The notes beneath the pieces were generated by a model. It did not search any database, was not told the origin of the DNA, and saw only the letters and a list, made by a program, of their open reading frames with translations. Positions 35,922 through 47,945 of a stretch of DNA of 64,000 nt are shown one piece after another. The number at the start of each line of letters is the position of its first letter. Positions within the stretch are counted from its first letter, which is position 1. Made by a program: the position numbers and the translations under genes. Source of the stretch: Evernia prunastri (Eukaryota > Ascomycota > Lecanoromycetes > Lecanorales > Parmeliaceae); the NCBI GenBank assembly GCA_003184365.1, contig NKYR01000006.1, positions 124,001 through 188,000 of the forward strand, in the 5' to 3' direction.

Positions 35922-38900
35922 TTACCAATCGATCCCGCCGTTTCCCCCGGCCGTAATCTCCTTCGCCGCTTTCACCTCTCCCGCTCCGTCCTTGAAATGA
36001 CTGTCCTGCAGCGGCTTCCTTCCCTTCATGCCCTTCAACTTCTCATCCAGCTTCCCGAATGGTTCACTCCCCTCGCCCTTTCTGACCTTCCATTTGCTGG
36101 TCCCCAGTCTCGCGTCCAACTCATCAACAGGAGGCAACTTGAGGTAGACCCAGCCATCATCCCTTTCCTCAACGGGGAAAGTGGCGATGTTGACTTCAGC
36201 GTCGTTGGAGCATTTACCCGCATCGGAGCCGTTGAGGGTAAAGTTTCTTTTGTGGAAGGGGCAGGACACCCAAAGCTTGTCGGCTTTTATGTCATCGCCT
36301 ATTAAACCTTCGCTGAGGGCGAAAGTGCGTTTGTGCGGGCACATCTGCTGAGTGGCATACCATTTCCCTTTGATTTTGAAGACTGCGAGTTGCGTGTCTC
36401 CGCGCTTGACGTTCTTACTGCTGCCGGTGGGTGTGTCGACGAAGTGTTTGCTTTCGACAACGGGCTGCCAGGTGAGGTTACTCCACTGGGTGCCACGGAA
36501 ATCCTCGGTTGTGCTTTCTTTGGGCCAGTAAGCGGGGCGTTGTTGGCCACGCTCGTCCACTTTGTCAACCACGGAGAGGGTATCGTCCGTGTTGGCAAAT
36601 TGCCGGAAGTTGGATCGGCGAGCAGGGTCTTTGACGGCAGCGGCCCATTCATCAAAGAAGGTGCCAACGAGCTGGTTCATTTGCTTTTCGAGCTCGGCCG
36701 CTATACCGAGTTTGTCCTCGAGAATAACTTCACGGAGGTATTTGATGCCACCCGGTAGTTGCTCAATCCAGCGGGCTGTACGTTGAAGCTTGTCTGCTGT
36801 GCGCATATAGAACATCAGGTACCGATCGAGAATCGGGACGACATCGTCTGATGGAACATCTTTGGCTAGGAGTTCGCTATGGCGTGGCTTTGCTCCACCG
36901 TTGCCGCCGACGAAGACATTGAAGCCCTTTTCCGTGGCGATGAGGCCGAAGTCTTTGTTTTGGGCTTCGGCACACTCACGCACACAGCCGGAAACACCGC
37001 CTTTCATCTTGTGTGGCGAGCGGATCGACTTGTAACGTTCTTCAAGACGGACAGCCATGCCTACACTGTCGCCAATGCCAAAGCGGCACCAAGTAGTACC
37101 GACACATGACTTCACAGTTCGTAGGGATTTGGCGTAAGCGTGACCGGATTCCATGCCCCCGTTGACGAGTTCGGTCCAGATATCGATCAAGTCTTCTTTC
37201 TTCGCACCGAACATGTCGATACGTTGACCGCCAGTAATCTTGCAATATAGTCCATACTTTTTGGCAACAGTACCGATGATAATGAGCTTCTCTGGGGTGA
37301 TTTCTCCGGCTGATACTCGTGGAATAACGGAGTAGGTGCCATTTCGTTGAATGTTGCCAAGGAATCGGTCGTTGGTGTCCTGGAGGCCATGCAGAGGTTT
37401 GTCCATAACGTGCTGATTGTAGAGTGAGGCGAGGATGGAGCCGATCGTTGGTTTACATGCTTCGCATCCCAGCGACTCGGGATCTGTGCCACACTCCTTC
37501 ATGACCTCTGGAAATTGTTTCAATTTCTTGACGGTAATGATGTGGAAGAGATCGGCTCGTGAGTGTTTGAAATGAGGACAGAGATGATTCAAGACTTCCG
37601 ATCCTTGAGCCTTCAGTTCAGTGTTGAAGATCGTCTGCACAAGAGGCATGCAGCCACCACAGCCTGTGCCAGCCTTCGTACAAGACTTCACGTCCCCAAT
37701 GCTTTTGCAGGTGCCGTCTTTGACGACTTTTGCTACATCTCCTTTCGTGACATTATGGCATGAGCAGATCTGCGTGTCGTCCGTCAGATCGTTCGCATCG
37801 TCCTCTCCTTCCTTGGCAGCCCCTAATATGAGTTGGCTCGGTGGCACCTCTAACATGGTCTGATTCTTCACCATTGGCACTAGTTTGACGTAGTCTTTGG
37901 TATCACCAATCATCATCCCACCAAGCAGATGTTTACCGTCCATAGTGAAGAGGAATTTCTTGTACACTGCCTGAAACGGATCTTTGTAAGTCAAAGCCTT
38001 CACCGGTGGTGGAGGTGGCCCATCCGTCATGTTCTTTACTTGCTCTTCTTGCTCTTTGACCCCGTTCTTCTCTACCTTTGGCGTTCCGTGTCTCTTGATA
38101 GGCAGATTTTTAGGTCCATCTCTATCAGCAAAGAAGTCTCCGAAGCTGGCTACTTCTACGCCTAGCAATTTGAGCTTCGTGCTAAGGTCCGGTCTTTTGA
38201 ACTTTCTTGTCGCATGGACCTTTGCTTGAGTCATGTTGAAAGCAAGAACTTCGGCCATCTCGATACCAGGAGCAATCAAGCCGAAGGTCTGACTTTCCCA
38301 GCTGGCACACTCTCCAACAGCATAGATGCCCTCCTGGCTCGTCATCAGAGTCGGATCAACAACTATTCCTCCGCCTCTGTCGGCACATTTGATGCCTGCT
38401 CTTCGGGCAAGCTCGTCTCGAGCCTTGATACCGATGCCGAACATGAGACATTTGCAGTCCATACGTTCCCCATCTTCGAATTGCACTCCTTTTACCGCGT
38501 TGTCTTCGTCAACTTCAATCTTGCCGACTCGCTTACCAAGAAGCACGTCTAAGCCTAGCTTTCGCACAAGCTCTACCACCATTGTGCCAGCATCATTATC
38601 CAATTGCCGACTAAGGACCCACCGATTGCGCTCGATGAGCTTGACTTTGCCAAAGCTTTCGAGGTCCATCATGGCCTTTGCTGCTTCTAGTCCGAGCAGG
38701 CCACCACCCACCACGGCACCCGTCGTACCCTTGCATGTTTCTGAGTAGCTGATGAGCTTCTCCAAGTCATCTATGGTGCGATAGACGAAGACTCCCTTTG
38801 CGTCATGGCCAGGCGTGTGTCGTGGCAGAAGGGCGTCGGAGCCAGTAGCAAGGACCAGCATATCATACGGGACGGTTTCGCCTGTTGATGTTGAAACCAC

Positions 38901-39415
38901 TTTGTCTGAGGGATGTATTTCGGTGACTTGGGTATTGAGATGGTAGTTGAGGGAACCTTCGGGCAAACCAGAATACTTGATGGACAGATCCATTAGCCGT
39001 CGCATGATATTTTGAACTTGAGATTGCGACATACCCATTCCCGAGGGTTGAGATATAGGTTCTCCGCCTTCCGGTGCTGAAAGAAGCTCGTCAAGCCAAC
39101 GCGGTTGTACGCCAAATGTGGTTCCTCTCCTATCACCACGACATCGTACTCCCTCCTCTTCACATCCATCTTCAGCAGCTTCTCACTGTCGACAATATCC
39201 ATTAGCTCGTGTCCTCCACTTTGACAGGCTCATGATCTGCAAAGTTTCCAAACCCACATGAACGCAATGCCCACCATTCCCAATCCAACGACAACCACCT
39301 TCTTCCTCTTGTTGGGGGGCCTTGGGTATTGGGGGCTTTCTTCTTCTGGGTCGTGGCCCTTGACTGGCACTCTGCCGACCTGCATGCCGGGCGAGGAGTC
39401 TGCCCAAGAAGACAT
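35922..39415 (-). CDS. niiA: Nitrite reductase [NAD(P)H], siroheme/FAD/Rieske type
   Basis: Seen: three exons, 39415-39258, 39185-39035 and 38975-35922, total 1,120 residues. Order of domains: an FAD/NAD disulfide-reductase-type module at about 45-370 (VVVVGLGMVG, LATGSD, GAVVGGGLLGLE); a BFD-type [2Fe-2S] segment at about 505-546 (CSCHNV and CTKAGTGCGGC); the nitrite/sulfite reductase core, with 4Fe-4S/siroheme ligands CVGTTWC near 725 and CVRECA near 763; a C-terminal Rieske domain (CPHKRTF and CPFHKRNF, about 980-1010). Known: it reduces nitrite to ammonium with six electrons from NAD(P)H in the cytosol. All ligands are present. It is divergent from niaD across a 1.9 kb promoter, so co-regulation by AreA/NIT2 and NirA/NIT4 is expected. 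Confidence 0.97.
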
Positions 39416-41327
39416 GTTGCACACGTGAGGAGAAGATGGGATAGAGCAAGAAAGTTGCTGTCAGGACTCAGCAGTCAAGAGGGCGGTGCGAAGCAGTCAA
39501 GCTGTTGCCTTGATGAGACTCGAGAAGGCAGAAAAAGAATGTAGGAGAAGGGTACGAGAGCTAGAATGGGGATTTTGATTCATTGGCACGTGGGGGGCAA
39601 AACGTTATTGGTAGGGTTCCTAAATTACACATGCATGATGCCCCTGCCGCGGGGATGTGCAGAGGAGGGGAGGGGGGGGGAAGGGGGAGGGGGTGGGGCT
39701 TATCATCGATCTCTCTGTACTCATGACATTCTCCAAAGGAAAAGGCAAATGAAAATGGGGGCGATGAGGAATTGGATTCATGGTCGTGGCAAATGCAATT
39801 AATTGACAATAATGATAAATAAGTAAAGGTAAAGTGATGAAGGATTCAGCTTTCTCCTCGGTACATATTGGAGAATTCAGGTATGGTACGGTAAAGTAAT
39901 CTAAGGTATTGCGTTTTGGTGGTGGAGTGATCAAGGGATTTAATTGATCTGGGACTCTAGACATGGGTATTGTATTGGTTCAATGTATGCTGAAGATAAG
40001 GAGATGTAGATGAAGAAGAAGAAGAAGAAGAAGAAGAGAAGAAGATGAGAGGAAGATAAGCATGCGTCGTTTGGTTGGCGGCTACTTAGGCTACGGGAAG
40101 GATACATATCTTACACTAGCGCTATTTAGGTATAGTTAAAGTAGTAGTTCATCCCTTCCCGCGGAACAAGATAAACAAAGTCACGTATACTGTACCACGA
40201 GCATACGAACATACGAGCATGAACAATATCCGCTATCCGCTTCATCTTCTTTCCCCAACCCAAATCTACCGCCGCCGGACTTGAAGGCCTTCAGGTCATC
40301 ACTACCAATACCTACAGTCAATAACGCCCACCGCTTCTCGTTTGTCTGCACTGTCATGATGGGACCACCAGGGCCAAACGAAGAATCACTACTTTGGCAT
40401 GCCTAGCTGCATAGCTACTATATGTTGTACAGAGATGGCACTTTCTCCGACTGCTTGGAAAAGGAAAGCTGGCATGTTTTGGCATGATAAGTCTCGCAAA
40501 AGATACCTATGGTAGAGCATCAGGACCATTCCGGCCCGATGTGATAAGAAGCGAGGTGGCGAAGAAGAAAAAGAAAGAGAAGAATCTGGCATGAATGCAT
40601 GGCATTTGATATGGCATTGGACATGTGATGGTGAATCTGGCCATGGTCTTTTTGCCAGGATGATGATGATCGAATAAGTAAGATACCTTACCTCGGATTT
40701 TATTATTTACCATCTCGATCCTAGGAGCATACCGGGCTTCTCTTATCTACCCGCTAACTGATAAGTACCTATCTCAATCTCATACCGTGACATTGACATT
40801 TTCGCATTTTATTTTAATACAATTACCAATTACAGTCTTTGGTAGCATAGCATTGTATTTGTGTATTTTATATTGTGGTTAAGGTAAGGTACTTGGGACT
40901 TGTCTGGATGATTCCGTTGGATATCTTAATTCCGCGGTCTCTTTCTCCATTCTTTTCTTTTCCTCCGCATTTCCCCCCCTAAGTTACCTTATAGGTATGA
41001 CATGGACATGGCGAATATGCGCCAGCTTATTGGTGATTGGTGATTGGTGATTACCATTATTACCCTGCGTCAAAAACACCCACAGCATGACAGAGATCGC
41101 TCCATCTCCTTTCAAACTTGCATGCATGCATCCATTCTAACCTCTCTAACCTACTGTATAACCTATAACCTATAACCTCTAACCTTTCATGTCTTACCGA
41201 TTATACCTCCCTACCCTGGCAATCCAACCTCGACATCTTACCTACTCTATTTTCCCTCGTCTCATTCCTTAGCCATCTTGTCTCTCTCACACACTCTCTC
41301 CCCTCACTTCTTTCCTACCCCATCACC
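39416..41327. promoter_or_regulatory. Bidirectional niiA-niaD promoter with clustered GATAA sites
   Basis: 1,912 bp between two divergent starts. GATAA/TTATC words are seen at 39700-39704, 39814, 39995, 40055, 40170, 40486, 40543, 40743 and 40760 (start positions), several as GATAAG. The 8-mer TTCCGCGG occurs at 40930-40937 and in reverse at 40159-40166, one base from the NirA consensus CTCCGHGG. Known: GATA factor AreA/NIT2 and Zn-cluster NirA/NIT4 act together on this kind of promoter in Aspergillus and Neurospora. Also seen: a GAA repeat at 40011-40039 and long G runs near 39668-39690. Confidence 0.75.
40011..40039. repeat. GAA-rich microsatellite in the niiA-niaD promoter
   Basis: About eight consecutive GAA units followed by a looser GAAGA run, lying between two GATAAG words (39995 and 40055). 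Confidence 0.85.
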
Positions 41328-44081
41328 ATGGAGGACCCTACTACTCAAGACACACGCTCCCACGCTTTGTTACAGAAACACCAAAATTTGCCTCAATTGG
41401 ACCAATTACCTCCTTCCCCCCCTCAGACAGAAGAGAACGACTCGGAGCCAAGCGAAGAGGTCGAAATCCCGCTGCCACCACCGACCAATCCACCCACCCG
41501 AGTTCTCGACATCGACAAAAAGACCCCAGATGCCCACGTGCCCCGCGACCCGAGGTTAATACGATTGACCGGCACCCATCCATTCAATGTGGAGGCGCCA
41601 TTGTCCGCCCTCTTCAACGAAGGCTTCCTAACCAGCCCTGAGCTCTTCTACGTCAGGAACCATGGTGCTGTTCCAGAAGTCAAAGACCAAGACATCCCGG
41701 ACTGGGAATTTACTGTGGAAGGGTAAGGGGGGTCCAGAGCCCAATGGCTTCTCCATCCGCTAACGAGTGTGCTCCAGACTCGTCGAAAGGCCCCTCACCC
41801 TCACACTTCGTCAATTGATCGCCGAGTACGAGCAGATCACTTGCCCCATCACGCTCGTCTGCGCTGGAAACAGAAGGAAGGAACAAAATCAGGTCAGAAA
41901 AAGCAAAGGCTTCTCCTGGGGAGCAGCCGGCGTCTCCACCGCGCTCTTTACTGGGGTCGCGATGTCGGAACTCATAAAGGCAGCACGCCCAAGAAAAGGT
42001 GCTCGCTATGTGTGCATGGAAGGCGCGGACAAACTGGTATGGAAATCCAATCGGTCGTCCTAGCGGCTCGGCTGACGATATACTACCCGTAGCCCAATGG
42101 ATTTTACGGCACATCAGTCAAGTTGAATTGGGTAATGGACCCAAATCGAGGGATGATGCTTGCCCACAAGATGAATGGCGAGATGCTTCGACCCGATCAC
42201 GGCAAGCCCTTACGAGCCGTCATACCAGGTCAGATTGGAGGAAGGAGTGTAAAATGGCTGAAAAAACTCATCCTCACAGCTGCTCCGAGTGACAATTGGT
42301 ACCATATCTATGACAATCGGGTCTTGCCTACCATGGTCAGTCCTGATGAGTCTGCCCAAAACCCCAAATGGTGGCTTGATGATCGATACGCCATCTATGA
42401 TCTGAGCACCAACTCAGCCGTAGCCTATCCCGCGCATGAGGAGCAAGTATGTCTCAAAGAGGGCCCTGAGAAATATCGGGCCAAAGGATATGCTTACGGT
42501 GGTGGCGGACGAAGAGTAACTCGAGTTGAGATCTCCATTGATAAAGGCCGCACTTGGCGGCTAGCCGACATCGATTACGCCGAGGACCGATATCGTGAAG
42601 CCGACGAAACGTTATTCGGAGGACGCCTGGATATGTCATGGAGGGAAAGTTGCTTCTGCTGGTGTCATTGGTCCTTAGACATACCAACGTTGGAGCTCGC
42701 CGATGCGAAAGATATCGTTGTTCGAGCCATGGATGAGAGCATGAACATTCAGCCAAAAGACATGTACTGGAGCGTGCTCGGCATGATGAACAATCCGTGG
42801 TTCAGGGTCACAATCAGCAAAGAGGGCGATTATTTGAGGTTCGAGCATCCAACTCAACCAGCACTTATGCCCGGCGGCTGGATGGAGAGAGTGAAGAAAG
42901 CCGGCGGCAACTTAACAAACGGACACTGGGGCGAAAAGCTTGCTGGCGAAGAAGAGAAAGCCGTCGTCCACGAACAAGCAAAGGAAGTCCCAATGACAAA
43001 AGCAGGCCTAAAGAATGAAATTACAATTGATGAATTACGAAAACACGACAACGAACACGATCCCTGGTTCGTCATAAATGGCGAAGTCTACACCGGCCTA
43101 TCCTTCATGAAAGAACACCCCGGCGGCGCCCAGTCCATCGTCAGTGCCGCGGGCCTCGACACCTCTGACGAATTCATGGCCATTCACTCCGAAACGGCAA
43201 AAGGCATGATGCCTTCCTACCATCTCGGCACCCTCTCCGACTCCGCCAAACTCGCCCTGTCAGAGCCAGCCTCCGAACACGCATCCAACGAGCCTCGCCC
43301 CACTTTTCTCAACTCCCGCGCTTGGACCAAAGCCGTCCTCCACTCCAAGCGCGCCATCTCGGCAGACACCATCATCTTCACCTTCACCCTGGAACACCCC
43401 GAACAAACCCTCGGCCTGCCCGTAGGCCAACATCTCATGATCCGCCTCCGCGACCCGGTCGACCGCGAAGCCATCATCCGCTCCTACACCCCCATTTCCG
43501 AAATCACCCGGAAAGGCTTCCTCGACGTCCTCATCAAACTCTACCTCTCCTCCGGGCCCGAAAACCCCGGCGGGAAGATGAGCAAGGCCATGAACGCCCT
43601 CCCCATCGGCCACGGCGTCGACTTCAAAGGCCCCATTGGCAAATTCGAATACATCGGCCGCGGCCGCTGCGCCATCAACGGCGCGGAGCGGACAGTCAAG
43701 AAGTTCGCCATGATCTGCGGCGGCAGCGGCATCACGCCCATCTTCCAGGTCTTCCGCGCCGTGATGCGGGACCGGGACGACCCGACGACGTGCACCGTAC
43801 TGAACGGCAACCGCCTCGTCGAGGACATCCTCTGCAAGGAGGACCTCGACGCCTTACTCCGCGGCAATGAGGACCGCGGCGAGATCATCCACACGCTCAC
43901 CCGGGCGCCGGCGGGCTGGGCCGGCCTGACCGGACGCATCAATGCGGAGCTGGTCCGGAAGCACTGCTACGCGCACGAGGAGACCATGGTGCTGATCTGC
44001 GGTCCGGAGGCGCTGGAGAAGAGCGTTCACAAGGCGTTGAAGGAGCAGGGGTGGTCGGACGAGCAGATTTTGTTCTTTTGA
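41328..44081 (+). CDS. niaD: Nitrate reductase [NADPH], molybdenum/cyt b5/FAD
   Basis: Seen: three exons, 41328-41722, 41778-42036 and 42093-44081, total 880 residues; introns of 55 and 56 nt. The Mo-cofactor domain spans about 80-500 and holds the ligand Cys in LVCAGNRRKEQ (about residue 158). Next is a cytochrome b5 domain at about 526-600, with heme His in EHPGG and in MAIHSE. The FAD domain has RSYTPIS (about 680), and the NAD(P)H domain has GGSGITPIFQ (about 760) and CGPEALEKSV (about 853). The C-terminus FF is as usual. Known: it reduces nitrate to nitrite with NADPH in the cytosol and is the first step of assimilation. Codon use in the last exon shifts strongly to C/G at third positions (from about 43300). 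It is divergent from niiA. No nitrate transporter is beside it. Confidence 0.97.
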
Positions 44082-44762
44082 TCTCATTCTGGGGGGGATG
44101 TGATTCGGGGGGATTCGGAAAATTTTGGGGATAAGGACCGGTGGATATGTTTGTCGATTGATTGATTGTTTATATACACTGTCCATACGGGATGGGGGGT
44201 TTTTTTTGGCACATGCCTACGCTCTCGCCTGGCGGAGGCTTTATCTGGTTGGGGTACATATGTATATGCTGCGCGGCGAATTTCTTGGGGTTGTTGGTGG
44301 AGGGGGGGGGGAAAGGTGGGAGAGGAGAAGGGGGCTTTGAGTTCGACTGGTACTCGTACATACACAGCTTCTTTTCTCTCAGATACCAGTTCCCAATCGC
44401 CCGTCCGAGGATAAAACCGATTCCAGTTCATGCAACTTGTCGGACGCAGCATACGGTCATCCCTCTTTTCAGTAGGAGATGGAGAACGAAATTTGGGAAA
44501 ACGCACTCTTGAGCTCGTAGCGCTAAAATATGTTTTTTTCAAGTTTGCTCTCTATCGTCATAAGTAGGGGGGTTAACTGTAGTTAGAAGCAATGGCTCTA
44601 TCCCTGCACTCTCTTCGCCCGTCACAGCAAAGCAACGTACGAAGTTGACCTCTCTCTATGCATAACCGTCCGTCAGTTCTAATTTCATATCCCGCTGTGC
44701 CGCTTCGCTCTCCTGTCCGTTTCTTTTTTTGCCTTTCCGAAAGAAAAAAACTGCCCTCACCC
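44082..44762. other. Convergent 3' flanks of niaD and Hsp110
   Basis: 680 bp with several G runs and T runs on the + strand (for example near 44190-44210 and 44305). No gene seen. Confidence 0.45.
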
Positions 44763-47344
44763 CTACCCCTTCATCTCAGTATCCGGCTCCTCGACCGCCT
44801 CGGGCTTCACGGCCTCGGGCGCATTCCCCGCGTCCTTCATCTCCTGATCGCCCTCCCCGTCCTTCTCCTTCTTCCCACCTTCCTTCGCCTTCTTCGCTTC
44901 CTCTTCCGCCTTCTTCCGGGCCTCGATTTCCGCTCGCTTCTTCGCCGCTTTCTCCTCTTCAATCTTCAGTATGGCTTGCCTCTCTTCTTCGATCTTGTCT
45001 TGGTAGCGGCCGACAATGGGGCCGGCGACGAAGCGGATTTCGTCCATTTTGGCGACGTAGACGCCGCGGGTGGCGTCTTCGCCTTCGTCGTAGAGCCAGT
45101 CCTGTTGTTGAATTTGTTAGTTTCAGGGTAGCAGGTAATGGAAGCGGGTAGGTAGGGAGACGAACCTCGCTCTGCTCTAGCTTCTCTTTTAACTTTGACT
45201 TCTCCTCATCGCTTGCAAAGTCTGAGTATTGCTCATCGATCTTCGACCGAAGCTCGTAGATGTAAGATTCCAATTCGTTCTTCTTGTCTTCCGTATCGGC
45301 AACAAGCTTGTCTTCCATAAACATGGCACCTTCCTTCTCGGCGGCGGCATCTTTTGTTTGTTGGTCGAGCGATGACGTGCCCGAGGATAGAGGTAGTTCG
45401 CCCTTGCGGACCTGCTTTTTGATCTTCCGTGTCTTGGGCTTTGGTTCAGCGGTGCCGTTGGGAGCTTCTGTGTCCATTGCCTGATTGGTAGAGTCTGTCA
45501 GCGGTGTATCGCGAGATGGTGGTCGCTTGGAACCGCCGAAGACACTCTTCGCGAAATTTTTGATTTTCGAACGGGGACCAAGTTCGTCCTTCAACGATTG
45601 GTCATCGGCAAAGCAAGCGTGGAGACGAAGAAATTTGGGAACTTACATCACCGTCTTTCTTCTCCTCCTTTTTGTCCGCGTCCTTCTTTTCACCTTCTTT
45701 CTCTTCGGGTATTGGCTCTTCTATCTCGACATCTTCTACGTAATACCCCGATTCGACGTTGAGAACGCCGTGTAGATTGAGACGTGCCTTGAGCTTGCAG
45801 ATCATAAAGTCATCATCACCACTGGCTTTCACTCCCTTGACCGAGAATTTCCCAATCCACGGATTCATCTTGCCAGGGAGCATCTCAGGCTTGGCATACT
45901 TGGCTTCCAGGTCGAACGGCTGTTTGCGGTAGAATGTGAGGATCTTGGTCGATGGCATTACGTTGCCTTTATTGAAGACGGTCAGGCTTGTGTCTTCATC
46001 CGGTATATCAGGCGATTGCTCCCAATTGAATTCGATAGGGTAATTCACGATATCATGAACCGAGAAGTCGCGAACGCGGAAAACTGGGGACAGGATAGCA
46101 CAGCTGAAAGCACAGCCACGGGCAACAGCCTCATCTTGGTTGAGGGTGAACGAGAGTCCCTTGCCAAAAAATTTGCTTATCCGTTCCTTCAGAGATGGCA
46201 CTCGAGTGCATCCGCCGACCATCTCTATCGTGTCAATGTCCTCCACCTTCATCTTAGCTTCGGCGAGCGCTTGCTCCAGAGGTACTGTCGCGCGGTCCAG
46301 TAAAGGTTGGAGGAGCTCTTCTAGCTCTTCACGCTTCATCATTCCGCTGACGTCGACGTCGTTCATCAGGGACTCAATGCTGATTGGAGCCTGTGCATTG
46401 GCGGAGAGGATCTTCTTCATCTTTTCGGCGGCGGCAGCCACCCGAACGAGAGCCTTGGGATTGGTGTTGATATCAATCTTGTATTTCTCCTTCCACTCTC
46501 TCGCGAAGTGCTGTACCAAAGCTTTGTCAAAGTCTCGTCCACCAAAATGCCTATCGTAGGCGGTAGCCTTGACGGCCAGCTCGCCCTTTTTGAACTCTAC
46601 TATCGAGCATGTGTAGTCACTGTGTCCGATATCGACGAAAGCAACACGTTTTGGCTTTTCTTCTGCAGTCGGAAGGTCGGTCCTAGGAATACCGTAGCCG
46701 AGCGCTGTAGCCGTGGTATCGTTGATCAACCGCAACAGCTTCAGCCCAGCGATCTCTGATGCGTCCATTATAGCTCTCCGCTGTACATCGGTGAACCAAG
46801 CTGGAACGCTAATGACGATATCGGACACGGGCAGCTTCAGCTCAGCTGATGCCGTAGCTTTGACCTTGCTAAGGAACATCGAGACAAGCTGGGTCGCTGT
46901 AAATTGCTGCTTCTCGCCCATATATGTGACCTCTGCACCAACTTCATTTCCGATTTGAACAAGCTGGGATGAGACGAATTCGCGTTCGAGCTGGACATCG
47001 GGATCCTGGAGCTGGCGACCAGCTAGTCGCTTGAGGGAGCTGACTGTGTTCTTTAGGTTGGAGATTTCTTGAGTTTTGGCAGGTTCACCGAGATATCTAC
47101 TCTTGGGTCCGAAGCCGACGAGCGATCTGTGGGATGTTAGCTAGGGAAGTGGTTTTGAAAGCTCATGGAATACAAACGGTGTGGCTCGATTGGAAACCTA
47201 CGGGTTTTGGGGTTAGCATTGCACCTCCACTGGAAGAGCAGGGCTTTTGAGACATACCTCATTGGTGATTACATCGACACCACGGTTTCGCGCAACAGCA
47301 ATGACCGTATTGAGCGTACCGAAGTCGACACCCACGACCGACAT
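44763..47344 (-). CDS. hsp88: Hsp110-family chaperone (Sse1/Hsp88)
   Basis: Seen: five exons, 47344-47258, 47197-47178 (20 nt), 47126-45647, 45480-45166 and 45101-44763, total 746 residues. The start MSVVGVDFGTLNTVIAVARN is the phosphate-1 loop of the Hsp70 ATPase. VSNRATPS follows over exons 2 and 3, and NDTTATALGYGI, FVDIGHSDYTC and EMVGGCTRVPSL complete the nucleotide domain. The substrate domain carries the long acidic Lys/Glu loop typical of Hsp110. Known: Sse1-type proteins exchange nucleotide on cytosolic Hsp70 and hold unfolded clients. Odd: intron 4 is 166 nt with a good branch point (GCTGAC) before its acceptor, but a nearer acceptor at 45589 would add 36 in-frame codons. An HSE-like motif lies upstream at 47504-47513. 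Confidence 0.94.
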
Positions 47345-47945
47345 GCTGACTGACTGGGGATAAGGCTTCGTGGAACGACCGGAATTAGGTGAAGTTGAAG
47401 TGAAGGGTCACGTTGGTAAGTGGATCTAGAAGTGAGGTTTCATGTATGAATTTGGGCGGATACGTGGTGGTAGAGTCTTGGTTGATCCAATGAGGCTGAG
47501 TGTAGAAGTTTCTAGTACTATCCAGAAAAAAAAACCACTCGAGCTGTCGTTAATTTTGAGAAAGCCACACGCCAAGACCTGTGCCAAGACCCACCTATTA
47601 CTTAGGACCACGGTCCCTTCTAAACAGGGTACTCATACTCAACTTACTGCCACATACTTTCGGATCTACCTCCGACCAACAATGGCAAGGTATGGGATTC
47701 CGATAGGGACATACGAGTCGAAATGCTTCACATGTAGACACAAACAAGCTCCGAAAGTCTGCTGATATTATAATTCAAGCTCGTTTTCTATTGCTAGTAC
47801 CATTGCTAGCAGCTAATACTACAACATACTTCATGTCCACTATGAAGGCCGTCAAATGCTGAATGCCGCTAATAGGAAATCACCACCGGATAATGCTGAA
47901 GTGCCCTCGCTATGCCATAGACGCCTTGTGCAATGCTCTGCGTTA
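47345..47945. other. Hsp110 promoter and 3' flank of the chitin synthase
   Basis: 600 bp. Holds an HSE-like motif at 47504-47513 and the Hsp110 leader. No other gene seen. Confidence 0.5.
47504..47513. promoter_or_regulatory. Candidate heat-shock element upstream of Hsp110
   Basis: AGAAGTTTCT fits the inverted pentamers nGAAn-nTTCn, and a further AGAAA lies in register ten bases beyond (47524-47528). It sits about 160 bp before the start codon. Heat-shock factor binds such arrays; three contiguous units are the usual minimum, and one position here is missing. Confidence 0.4.

Noticed and set aside
39899..39910. CTAAGGTATT, like the right end of the MITE
   Set aside because: Only nine or ten bases match, and no partner end or element body is nearby.
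43322..43870. Plus-strand Arg/Pro-rich frame of 182 codons
   Set aside because: Shadow of niaD caused by its C/G-ending codons in this part.
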